Positions 1 through 6,330 of a stretch of DNA of 22,172 nt are shown one piece after another. Origin of the DNA: Bacteroides_E sp964522975 (GTDB taxonomy: Bacteria > Bacteroidota > Bacteroidia > Bacteroidales > Bacteroidaceae); the NCBI GenBank assembly GCA_964522975.1, contig CAZFXK010000032.1, positions 1 through 22,172 of the forward strand. Direction: 5' to 3'. Below the pieces are notes generated by a model. The model did no database searches and was not told the DNA's origin. It saw only the letters and a list, made by a program, of their open reading frames with translations. Position 1 is the first letter of the stretch. Each line of letters starts with the position of its first letter. Position numbers and translations under genes: made by a program.

Positions 1-168
1 TGACACAAAAAGATATGGCAAAAAAGTCAAGTGCTTGGCTTGGAAAAGCCTATCGCTCTGTCGCGATGAACGGAAGGGCAAAAACTCGCTTCGCTCAAAC
101 AGTTTGCCCTTCTTTTCGTTCCCTGCTCCTTCACTCTTTAACGGCTTTTCCAAGAGAGCACCATTAGG
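1..168 (+). repeat. Structured palindromic repeat, copy 1 (cut by window edge)
   Basis: First of four forward copies of a non-coding repeat. The 5' small hairpin is mostly outside the window; only its 3' part is present. The main part, 31-161, is a nested hairpin: GTGCT 31-35 with AGCAC 157-161, CTTGGAAAAGCC 39-50 with GGCTTTTCCAAG 143-154 (12 bp, perfect in this copy), GAACG 68-72 with CGTTC 117-121, and GAAGGGCAAA 73-82 with TTTGCCCTTC 103-112. The tip is the 20-nt loop 83-102. Positions 162-240 are a spacer that recurs after copy 3. Short open frames across it (for example 35-223) follow the repeat and vary between copies, so I do not call a gene. Confidence 0.85.
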
Positions 169-240
169 AGAATCTTCTTTGTTGGTCAAAGAGTTATTCT
201 TTAGAAAACTTCTTTTTAAATAGTTCTTTTCTATTCATTG

Positions 241-425
241 AATCTACCTTTTTGCCTTGATGCAAAAAGATATGGCAAAAAAATCAAGTGCTGGGCTTGA
301 AAAAGCCTATCGTTCTGTCGCGATGAACGGAAGGGCAAAAACTCGCTTCGCTCAAACAGTTTGCCCTTCTTTTCGTTCTTTGCTCCTTCACTCTTTAACG
401 GCTTTTCCAAGAGAGCACAGATTAG
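241..425 (+). repeat. Structured palindromic repeat, copy 2
   Basis: Second forward copy, exactly 257 bp after copy 1. It starts with a small hairpin (TACCTTTTTGC 245-255, loop CTTGAT 256-261, GCAAAAAGATA 262-272) and the loop is complementary to ATCAAG at 283-288. The long hairpin spans 288-418 with the same tiers as copy 1; its inner stem is 330-339/360-369 around the constant loop 340-359. Relative to copies 3 and 4 the small-hairpin closing pair is C-G instead of T-A, and the last pair of the loop helix is T-A instead of C-G, so complementarity is kept. One stem mismatch is present (C247/A270). Sequence from about 431 to 599 is unrelated AT-rich DNA in which I see no gene. Confidence 0.85.
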
Positions 426-599
426 AAGGGGTAGCTTCTTAGGGTGTATGGTTTTCTATCATAAAACATTTAATTTAGTTGAGCAGGTTGTACAAAGTAC
501 GATACCTTTATTAATGATTATTGCATATAAGAACGGATTCTTTCTAAGAAAAAGAAATATTAGAAACTAAAAATACTCGGAAAGTAAAACCCGTCCTTT

Positions 600-764
600 C
601 CGGAGAGGCGATAAAGAAAAAGAGTGAGACAGCTGTTAAAAAGTACAAACTGTTTGAGCGAAGCGAGTTTTTGTACTTTAGGCTGCCTCGCACTTTTTCC
701 GACTCGGAGGAACAGACTTGACCTTTTTAGATTCCTTTTTTCTGTCAAGAGAAAAAAGAATAAG
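600..764 (-). repeat. Structured palindromic repeat, reverse-orientation copy with a different stem
   Basis: Read on the minus strand this has the same order of parts as the forward copies: a small hairpin (760-750 with 743-732, loop 749-744 complementary to 717-722) and then a nested hairpin. The outer arms are 617-633 and 682-698 (17 positions, two mismatches and one G-T pair), and the inner arms are AAAGTACAAA 640-649 and TTTGTACTTT 670-679. The 20-nt loop 650-669, CTGTTTGAGCGAAGCGAGTT, is the exact reverse complement of the forward-copy loop, while the stems are unrelated in sequence. It lies just upstream of the ATPase promoter. The module is shared with the truncated copy at 2709-2778. 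Confidence 0.8.
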
Positions 765-770
765 ATATAA

Positions 771-835
771 GCACTATTACAGTGCAAAATTATGTTTTTT
801 TTGCACTGTAATAGTGCAAGTTTATGTTATATTTG
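771..835 (+). promoter_or_regulatory. Palindromic operator-like site and promoter of the ATPase gene
   Basis: A perfect 19-bp inverted repeat, GCACTATTACAGTGCAAAA (771-789) and its complement (799-817), is separated by 9 nt. Each arm also contains a smaller inverted repeat, GCACT-5 nt-AGTGC. Directly downstream TATATTTG (828-835) matches the Bacteroides -7 motif TAnnTTTG. A TTTG at 800-803 could be the -33 element, with a slightly long 24-nt gap, and falls inside the right arm. Transcription would begin near 842, a few bases before the ATG at 850. A regulator bound to the palindrome would block the promoter, but the regulator is not identifiable here. Confidence 0.6.
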
Positions 836-849
836 TAAAAACAGATGAT

Positions 850-2019
850 ATGGAAAAGTTATTTGAGTATTCTAATAGACTAATAAAAGAAGTAGAGACA
901 AGTTTTTTTCGTTATATGCATAATGAAATCAACTGGAAAAGTCGAATGATTGGTCTTATCGGACCTCGTGGTGTAGGTAAAACGACCTTAGTATTACAAT
1001 ATATCCAACAAAATTTGAATCCAACGGAAACACTTTATGTTACAGCTGAAGACTTTTATTTTGTTGATAACAGGATTACAGAACTTGCAGATACTTTTGT
1101 GAAATACGGAGGTAAGTATCTGTTCATTGATGAAATTCATAAATACAAAGATTGGGCAAAAGAACTGAAACTGATTTATGATTATCATAAAGATCTTAAC
1201 GTAGTATTCACAGGATCATCAGTTTTGGATATAAAAAAAGGAGCTTCTGACTTAAGCCGTAGAGCTGTCATGTACAATATGCAAGGTTTATCCTTTCGCG
1301 AGTATTTAAAATTATTTCATAATATATCAGCAAGCACATATTCATTAGATGATATATTACAGCATAAGGTGGAGGTTTTAGATTTAGAACGTCCATTACC
1401 ACTTTTTGCTGATTACCTAAAAAGGGGATACTATCCTTTCGCGTTGGAAGAGGATTTTGAAATTCGTCTGGGACAGATAATTAATCAAACACTAGAAAAT
1501 GACATTCCTATGTATGCTGATATGAATGTTGCAACAGGCAGGAAGCTAAAACAGTTACTTGCTATAATTTCTAAAAGTGCACCCTTTAAACCGAATATGA
1601 GTAAAATAGCGGAAATGCTGTCTGCTAGTCGCAATAATATTTCGGATTATTGCCTTTATATCGAGGAAGCGGGTATGATAGCTCAACTAAGAGATAACAC
1701 AGGAGGCTTTCGAGGATTGGGTAAGGTAGATAAAATCTATCTGGACAATACTAATTTAATTTATAGTCTTGCGGAAGATACTTCTAACATTGGTAATATT
1801 CGGGAGACCTTTTTTTTAAACCAAATGCGAGTGAAACACGATGTTTTTGCTTCTCCTGTTGCTGATTTCTTAATTGGCGATAAAACATTTGAGGTTGGAG
1901 GTAAGAATAAAGGGCAGAAGCAAATTAAAGATATTGAGAGTGGATATATTGTAAAAGATGATATTGAACATGGTTTTTTAAATATCATTCCACTGTGGCA
2001 ATTAGGGCTAACTTATTAA
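850..2019 (+). CDS. AAA ATPase with DUF4143-like C-terminal domain
   Basis: This gene encodes a 389-residue P-loop ATPase of the AAA_14/DUF4143 type common in multiple copies in Bacteroidales and archaea. Walker A is GPRGVGKT (residues 38-45) and Walker B is YLFIDEIH (D94, E95). The C-terminal half ends with D344...FEVGGK (E348, K352), resembling the D...ExK core of the restriction-nuclease-like fold proposed for DUF4143. Whether it cuts DNA is unknown. The frame is open from 718, but I take ATG 850: the extension would be translated from repeat, palindrome and promoter sequence, and the family normally begins shortly before the P-loop. The gene stands alone between two blocks of palindromic repeats, which suggests acquisition or local rearrangement. 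Biological role and target are unknown; defence, toxin-like and DNA-mobility roles are all possible. Confidence 0.85.
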   Translation: MEKLFEYSNRLIKEVETSFFRYMHNEINWKSRMIGLIGPRGVGKTTLVLQYIQQNLNPTETLYVTAEDFYFVDNRITELADTFVKYGGKYLFIDEIHKYKDWAKELKLIYDYHKDLNVVFTGSSVLDIKKGASDLSRRAVMYNMQGLSFREYLKLFHNISASTYSLDDILQHKVEVLDLERPLPLFADYLKRGYYPFALEEDFEIRLGQIINQTLENDIPMYADMNVATGRKLKQLLAIISKSAPFKPNMSKIAEMLSASRNNISDYCLYIEEAGMIAQLRDNTGGFRGLGKVDKIYLDNTNLIYSLAEDTSNIGNIRETFFLNQMRVKHDVFASPVADFLIGDKTFEVGGKNKGQKQIKDIESGYIVKDDIEHGFLNIIPLWQLGLTY

Positions 2020-2150
2020 ATAATATATGAATTCATACACTGCCTTGAGGTGAACTAAATAGTGCACCTATTATCTACCTTTAGATAGATAATAAATTGA
2101 TTATTAATATGAAAAACTTTTTGCATCGAAAAACATCTTTTCTACTCTTG
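2020..2150. other. Intergenic DNA downstream of the ATPase gene
   Basis: This is AT-rich and has no gene. An inverted repeat ATTATCTA (2070-2077) and TAGATAAT (2086-2093) with an 8-nt loop could fold in the transcript, but no T-run follows, so it is a weak terminator candidate. The 9-mer AATAGTGCA at 2058-2066 also occurs in the right arm of the promoter palindrome (810-818), so the same short motif lies on both sides of the ATPase gene. This may be chance. Confidence 0.4.
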
Positions 2151-2335
2151 AATCTACCTTTTTGTCTTGACACAAAAAGGTATGGCAAAAAAGTCAAGTG
2201 CTTGGCTTGAAAAAGCCTATCGCTCTGTCGCGATGAACGGAAGGGCAAAAACTCGCTTCGCTCAAACAGTTTGCCCTTCTTTTCGTTCCCTGCTCCTTCA
2301 CTCTTTAACGGCTTTTCCAAGAGAGCACCATTAGG
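2151..2335 (+). repeat. Structured palindromic repeat, copy 3
   Basis: Near-identical to copy 1, displaced by 2167 bp. The small hairpin is complete here: TACCTTTTTGT 2155-2165, loop CTTGAC 2166-2171, ACAAAAAGGTA 2172-2182 (11 perfect pairs). The loop is complementary to GTCAAG 2193-2198, so an H-type pseudoknot or a switch between two pairings is possible. The long hairpin is 2198-2328, with the constant loop at 2250-2269. The following spacer to 2407 matches 162-240. A reverse-strand open frame across this copy contains the peptide LFERSEF, which is simply the constant loop translated; it is not treated as a gene. Confidence 0.85.
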
Positions 2336-2407
2336 AGAATCTTCTTTGTTGGTCAAAGAATTATTCTTTAGAAAACTTCTTTTAAAATAGTTCTTTTCTA
2401 CTCATTG

Positions 2408-2593
2408 AATCTACCTTTTTGTCTTGACACAAAAAGGTATGGCAAAAAAGTCAAGTGCTTGGCTTGAAAAAGCCTATCGCTCTGTCGCGATGAACGGAAG
2501 GGCAAAAACTCGCTTCGCTCAAACAGTTTGCCCTTCTTTTCGTTCCCTGCTCCTTCACTCTTTAACGGCTTTTCCAAGAGAGCACCATTTAGA
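2408..2593 (+). repeat. Structured palindromic repeat, copy 4
   Basis: Exactly 257 bp after copy 3, with the small hairpin at 2412-2439 (loop CTTGAC 2423-2428, complementary partner 2450-2455), the long hairpin at 2455-2585 and the constant loop at 2507-2526. Its right border resembles that of copy 2 (a shared TTAGAAGGG-like end near 2590-2598), so the two tandem pairs have the same end points and look like duplicates of one roughly 430-bp block. Confidence 0.85.
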
Positions 2594-2708
2594 AGGGTAT
2601 TCATTAGTATGTTTGGTTATTCTTTCTTAAAAAAGAAACCTTTTCGATAAAAAGCGTACATGGATAAAACAATCATTTGAAAAACGAATATAAAGCCAAA
2701 AACCTGTC

Positions 2709-2778
2709 TTTTCCGACTCGCAGGAACAGACTTGATCTTTTTTCGGTTCCTTTTTTCTATCAAGAGAAAAAAGGAATA
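2709..2778 (-). repeat. Truncated reverse-orientation copy of the structured repeat
   Basis: Matches 697-764 with small changes. It contains TTCCTTTTTTCT (2747-2758), loop ATCAAG (2759-2764) and AGAAAAAAGGAA (2765-2776), a perfect 12-bp hairpin. The loop is complementary to CTTGAT at 2731-2736; the other reverse copy has CTTGAC/GTCAAG at these places, again a paired change. The nested hairpin and 20-nt loop that should follow on the minus strand are missing, so this copy is truncated or only the terminal module was duplicated. Positions 2599-2708 and 2779-2853 show no gene. Confidence 0.75.
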
Positions 2779-2853
2779 AACATTAGCTTGCTTTACAAAG
2801 CAAAAAAACCTTTTTATTTTTCTTTTTGGATTATGAAAAAAGAGGAATAGACT

Positions 2854-2945
2854 CGGTCTGGGAGAGAAGACGTGTCGCTCCCGGACCGACCGAGGTTATG
2901 ACCCAGACCGAAAGAGAGTTTAACCCAGACCGATGAACGGTGGCT
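2854..2945. repeat. GC-rich patch with three 22-bp-spaced direct repeats and one inverted copy
   Basis: The motif CCCAGACCG occurs at 2902-2910 and 2924-2932, and its one-base variant CCCGGACCG at 2880-2888, giving exact 22-nt spacing. The inverted form CGGTCTGGG is at 2854-2862. The inverted copy can pair with the first direct copy to form a GC-rich hairpin (about 2852-2895). Read leftward, this hairpin is followed by a T-rich stretch, so it could act as a terminator for the bioB-to-unknown-gene cluster ending at 2971. The regular spacing, near two helical turns, also suits a protein-binding array. The composition is much richer in GC than the flanks. Confidence 0.6.
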
Positions 2946-2970
2946 TTTTACTCCTTAAACACAAGACTAA

Positions 2971-3567
2971 TTATAAGCTTTTATATTTTTGTATGGCTTT
3001 GAATGTGTTTTTTCGAGCCGTTTGTACCGATGGCGGTAAGCTTGACGTGTCCATAAGATCTAAGATGGTTTGAAACTCCTGTAATAGCTCAGGAATGGGG
3101 CGACACATTTCGTATGCCAGTTTTAAGCATAAGGTAATGATTGCGGGTGGATCATTCAGCGTGATGCATTTATCTAAACAGAAATTCAGAAAATCGACAC
3201 GAGGCGGATTCGGCATAGGTTGACGATGGAGTAGGGAGAGTAGGAGTCGGCTACGCGTTGCATTCTTGCTGATGAGCACTTCATCGATCAACTCATTCTG
3301 CTTTTTATAGAGCCATTGATAATCAAGCCAGGTAAAATAGGTCATTGCCCAAAGCGCATTGTTAGCTATCGTTTTATTTTCTTCAAAGATGAGTTGGTAT
3401 AGTTCTTCCTTGCCCTGATCATTGTGTTGTGTCCAATAGGTTATTTCGTGGATATCATCCATTTGAATGCGCTTGGAGAACTTAGCCTTTAAATCCATTG
3501 GCAAGGATCGATTATGGGGAGTGTCGTCGTCCTCAAAGAAGAGGAAAGTTTTATGAATATCTTCCAT
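2971..3567 (-). CDS. Hypothetical protein, probably all-helical
   Basis: This encodes 198 residues that I cannot assign to a named family. There is no signal peptide or membrane segment, so it is probably cytoplasmic. The sequence is rich in Leu, Trp and charged residues and reads as amphipathic helices, for example residues 75-125 and 140-175, with a HEAT/ARM-like feel (NNALWAMTYFTWLDY; SRLLLSLLHR). The start at 3567 lies 13 nt after the nitroreductase stop, so it is most likely the last gene of the bioB cluster. It lies two genes downstream of an AlkD-type gene, also a helical-repeat protein, and distant homology between the two is possible. No catalytic motif is visible. Confidence 0.75.
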   Translation of the reverse strand: MEDIHKTFLFFEDDDTPHNRSLPMDLKAKFSKRIQMDDIHEITYWTQHNDQGKEELYQLIFEENKTIANNALWAMTYFTWLDYQWLYKKQNELIDEVLISKNATRSRLLLSLLHRQPMPNPPRVDFLNFCLDKCITLNDPPAIITLCLKLAYEMCRPIPELLQEFQTILDLMDTSSLPPSVQTARKNTFKAIQKYKSL

Positions 3568-3580
3568 TAGCTATTATTGT

Positions 3581-4387
3581 TTAGACTTCGCCCACCCAAG
3601 AAAGAACATACTCCAATCCTTTGGTTTGAGGTACGTTCTCTTGAATGGAGTATTTACCTGTTAAATGTAACTCCTTGCAAGTCAATTCAAAATGACAGAG
3701 GGCAATGCCAAGGTCGTTTAAGGAGAACCGACTGACTTGATGATAAAAGTGGAAGATGTGCCGTTCTTTAACGATTCGCCAAGGTTGTTTGTTACTCCCC
3801 GAAGGAGCTAAGCGAACCATCTCGAGTGGTGTTTTGTATTTACCGGTTTCGTCCGGAGTCAAAGAATCCTTGAATGTGTGGTTGAAGAATAGCGATTCAA
3901 ACGGTTTTCTCCGATTGCTTCCCGCTCCGGCTCGCATCAAAGAATCTATTGTCGTTCTTTTCTCTCCGGGATAGCCTACAGGAGAAATGATGGCTAATCT
4001 CTCTTTTTCATTTAATTCGATTTGAGCTAAAAAATCCTTGGACTTGAAGGATGCCCCCAGCCAACAAGTTCCCAGTTTCAATTGAGTACAATAAAGAATG
4101 AGCTCTTCAAAAAGATAACCGGCACCAACTACATCCATGGGCTCTTCTTGGGTGATTAGTGCCAAAAAGTGATTAGCTCCCTGAATCACCCCATACGTTC
4201 CCAGCTTGACCGGTTGGTTTCCTACCGTATTGCTGATTAGTTCTATTCTTGCCTTAGCCCCAAAAGGAGCAGATCGTTGCCGGATATGATGCTTGATGTG
4301 ATTAATGTCCTCTTCTTTAAGAGGCGTATACGTATAACTGCGGACAGATTTGCGCTTTTGTATTAATTTAATGACAGACGGATTCAT
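3581..4387 (-). CDS. Nitroreductase family protein (TM1586-like)
   Basis: This 268-residue protein is a putative FMN-dependent oxidoreductase of the nitroreductase fold. The N-terminal RKSVRSY (12-18) is the usual flavin-phosphate-binding RxSxR motif. LGTCWLG (105-111) and ISPVGYP (134-140) match conserved blocks of the family. The order is unusual: the APSGSNKQPWR block (194-204), normally found soon after the N-terminal motif, comes after the PVGYP block. This suggests two half-domains in one chain, as in the TM1586-type nitroreductases (Pfam TM1586_NiRdase), where a monomer may mimic the usual dimer. The substrate is unknown. It is third in a leftward cluster, 32 nt after the AlkD-like gene and 13 nt before the unknown gene. 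Confidence 0.85.
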   Translation of the reverse strand: MNPSVIKLIQKRKSVRSYTYTPLKEEDINHIKHHIRQRSAPFGAKARIELISNTVGNQPVKLGTYGVIQGANHFLALITQEEPMDVVGAGYLFEELILYCTQLKLGTCWLGASFKSKDFLAQIELNEKERLAIISPVGYPGEKRTTIDSLMRAGAGSNRRKPFESLFFNHTFKDSLTPDETGKYKTPLEMVRLAPSGSNKQPWRIVKERHIFHFYHQVSRFSLNDLGIALCHFELTCKELHLTGKYSIQENVPQTKGLEYVLSWVGEV

Positions 4388-4419
4388 TTATACCTTATTC
4401 CTTAATGACTGATTGACTT

Positions 4420-5154
4420 CTACTTTTTCATGGCCGCCGCCTTTAAGTTGGCCGGCATCTTTTCAATGGCATAACGTAATGCCGTACGAGGCATCACGGC
4501 TTTATGCCGCATTACATACTGAAAGACCTCCTCTTGATGAGCTTCGCTTGCCGCTTTAAGCATCCAGCCGTACCCTTTTTGAACCAAATCGTCCTCGTCG
4601 AGCAACAGTTGGTCGGCAATCTCAAAAACAGCATCTAAAAACAATCCCTTCCGTGCAGGAATGATGAGAGTAACCGCAGCCGCCCGTTTCACCCAGCGAT
4701 TGGTTGAAGATGTCCATTGCTTTAACTCTTCCAGATAGTGAGGATATTTCATTATGAAACTACCCAGGGTATGATTACAGAGCGTGTCGCAATCGGCCCA
4801 GTTGGTCAGATAGTTATGAACCCACCGTTCAAAAACGGTGAAATCATTCGGTTCATATTGTTTTTGTTGTGATTCGGCCCAGAAACAAGCGATGAACGCT
4901 TCTTCAAGATAGCCTGTTTTCCAAAGCTCTTCGCACAATCCAAATAAATCCTGCTTTGAGATCCCCACGAGTTGCCTTAATCCTTTTTTCGCTATTTTCC
5001 TGACTTCGGCGGCTCTCACTCCATAGACTTTGGGCGATTCGCCCTCTTTAAAGAAACGGGAAGCAGAAGCGACTGCTTTCGGGTCGATCTGTTCTTTCAA
5101 GGCTTGTCGTATCCAAAGAATAATTTGATTCGTCTGATTTTCTTGATTCTTCAT
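4420..5154 (-). CDS. DNA alkylation repair enzyme, AlkD-like HEAT-repeat glycosylase
   Basis: This 244-residue protein of the DNA alkylation repair family (Pfam PF08713) would remove cationic alkylated purines such as 3-methyladenine and 7-methylguanine. Conserved family blocks are visible: YGVRAAEVRKIAKK (44-57), NWADCDTLCNHTLG (118-131), NRWVKRAAAV (152-161), QKGYGWMLKAASEAH (192-206) and RTALRYAIEKM (223-233). W119, D123 and W197 fit the Trp/Asp/Trp set that contacts the lesion in the Bacillus cereus AlkD structure, by pattern rather than alignment. The start is 13 nt after the bioB stop, so it is probably cotranscribed with bioB. No symbol is given because Bacteroidales copies are not usually named. 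Confidence 0.9.
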   Translation of the reverse strand: MKNQENQTNQIILWIRQALKEQIDPKAVASASRFFKEGESPKVYGVRAAEVRKIAKKGLRQLVGISKQDLFGLCEELWKTGYLEEAFIACFWAESQQKQYEPNDFTVFERWVHNYLTNWADCDTLCNHTLGSFIMKYPHYLEELKQWTSSTNRWVKRAAAVTLIIPARKGLFLDAVFEIADQLLLDEDDLVQKGYGWMLKAASEAHQEEVFQYVMRHKAVMPRTALRYAIEKMPANLKAAAMKK

Positions 5155-5167
5155 AGGTTGTTACTCT

Positions 5168-6130
5168 TTATGTAATTTCATAACCACACTCCTCAAAGAT
5201 TCTTTTATCTTCAGCTACCGTAGATCCAATGGTAGTCAGTAAATCGCCCACAATGGCTGCATTGATTCCAATTTGCAATGCTCTTTTCAGCACCTCTTTC
5301 GATAAGCGTTTCCTGCCACCGGCAAGTCTTAAAAATGCAGTTGGATTAATAAAACGGAAGAGAGCTATGGTAGTTAAGATCTCTTCATCACTCAATAGGG
5401 GCGTCTTCTCTAAGTCAGTTCCCGGAATGGGATGCAGTATATTTAAAGGTATGGATTGTATGTTTAGCGATTGTAGCGTAAAGGCTAATTCTATTCGTTG
5501 TTCAAGAGATTCACCCATACCGATGATACCTCCACAACAAAGGCTCATACCTGCCTCTCGTGCTGCACTTAATGTGTTTATCTTCTCCTCTTGTGTATGG
5601 GTGCTGCACAATTCTTGAAAATAAGAAGGAGCTGTTTCCAAATTGCAATGGTAACGGCTTACTCCGGCTTGACGTAGTTTTTGAAGTTCCTCTTTATTTA
5701 ACAGGCCTAATGAAGCACACAGCTTGAGAGTTGTGTTTTTTTGTAAGTAACGGTAGCTTTTACACAATTTATCCAGATCCTTAGGCGAAGGTTTCCTACC
5801 ACTGGTAACCAATGAAAACCGATGAATGCCCCTTTGTTCATTGGTCTGTGCTGTTTTCAGGCTTTCTTCTTTGGATACCAAGTCATAAACTTCAATTTGA
5901 GCCGAGCTATGGACCGATTGAGCACACCATTTACAGTTTTCACTACATAATCCCGATTTGGCATTTTGAATGGAGCATAAATCAAACTGTTTTGAGGCCC
6001 ATTTTTTTGTTATTTCATGAGCTGCATCATATAAAGCCTCTTTATCAGCTGAGGTGGCCAACTCTAATGCCGTTTCTTTGCTAATGACTTCACTTTTTAA
6101 TATTTTATTCTTTATTGTTTTGATATTCAC
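5168..6130 (-). CDS. bioB: Biotin synthase
   Basis: Radical-SAM enzyme that inserts sulfur into dethiobiotin, the last step of biotin synthesis. It has 320 residues, normal for the family. The radical-SAM CxxxCxxC cluster motif is C62-SEN-C66-KW-C69, followed by AQS as in other BioB proteins. Other family blocks are FSLVTSGRKP, CASLGLLN, YHCNLETAPSYF, CCGGIIGMGE and LNILHPIPGTDLE. GGRKRLS near residue 274 carries a basic pair similar to the Arg that ligates the second iron-sulfur cluster. No other biotin genes are adjacent; bioA, bioF and bioD must be elsewhere if present. It is the first gene of a leftward cluster. I found neither a clear TAnnTTTG promoter nor a convincing BirA-type operator in 6131-6272. 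Confidence 0.95.
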   Translation of the reverse strand: MNIKTIKNKILKSEVISKETALELATSADKEALYDAAHEITKKWASKQFDLCSIQNAKSGLCSENCKWCAQSVHSSAQIEVYDLVSKEESLKTAQTNEQRGIHRFSLVTSGRKPSPKDLDKLCKSYRYLQKNTTLKLCASLGLLNKEELQKLRQAGVSRYHCNLETAPSYFQELCSTHTQEEKINTLSAAREAGMSLCCGGIIGMGESLEQRIELAFTLQSLNIQSIPLNILHPIPGTDLEKTPLLSDEEILTTIALFRFINPTAFLRLAGGRKRLSKEVLKRALQIGINAAIVGDLLTTIGSTVAEDKRIFEECGYEIT

Positions 6131-6272
6131 TGTATTATATTCTTTTAATTCATCTGTTTATCCGATGATCGGGGATTTGTTTCCTAAAATTATGAAAATA
6201 TTTTTTATGAGGGTGCTTTTATGGGAGTTAAAAAAGAAATATCTTTTGAACGAAGTCTTGAAGCAGGACATA

Positions 6273-6308
6273 AAAAAACTCACCAAGCAATTGCTTGGTG
6301 AGTTTTTT
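6273..6308. terminator. Perfect 36-nt palindromic terminator after thiL
   Basis: AAAAAACTCACCAAGCAA (6273-6290) is followed directly by its exact reverse complement (6291-6308). As RNA it gives a strong GC-containing stem with A-run and U-run on either side, so it can terminate in both directions. It lies 22 nt after the thiL stop on the minus strand and separates the sppA-thiL operon from bioB. Confidence 0.9.
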
Positions 6309-6330
6309 CGTTCTGTTGTTTTTTAGATTC

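Noticed and set aside
35..442. Short open frames (62, 61 and 69 aa) over the left repeat pair
   Set aside because: They follow the palindromic repeat, differ between copies by frame and ends, and the shared peptide is just the repeat translated.
718..849. 44-residue N-terminal extension of the ATPase
   Set aside because: It is translated from repeat, palindrome and promoter; the predicted transcript start is near 842.
1..2598. CRISPR array
   Set aside because: The repeats are about 185 bp in 257-bp units with similar spacers and no cas genes, so they do not fit an array.
2081..2630. Reverse-strand frames of 91 and 68 aa containing LFERSEF, and a forward 68-aa frame
   Set aside because: The peptide is the constant 20-nt loop read in one frame; there is no start context, domain or codon signal.
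1..2778. Insertion sequence with transposase
   Set aside because: No transposase or recombinase frame is present between or beside the repeats; only the ATPase is coded.
6131..6272. Biotin-dependent BirA operator upstream of bioB
   Set aside because: A short CCGAT/ATCGG palindrome at 6162-6172 is present, but it does not resemble the long inverted repeat expected for BirA.
5229..6326. Forward open frames of 129, 90 and 90 aa opposite or beside bioB
   Set aside because: The first two, and the start of the third, are shadows of bioB on the other strand; the last also runs through the palindromic terminator.
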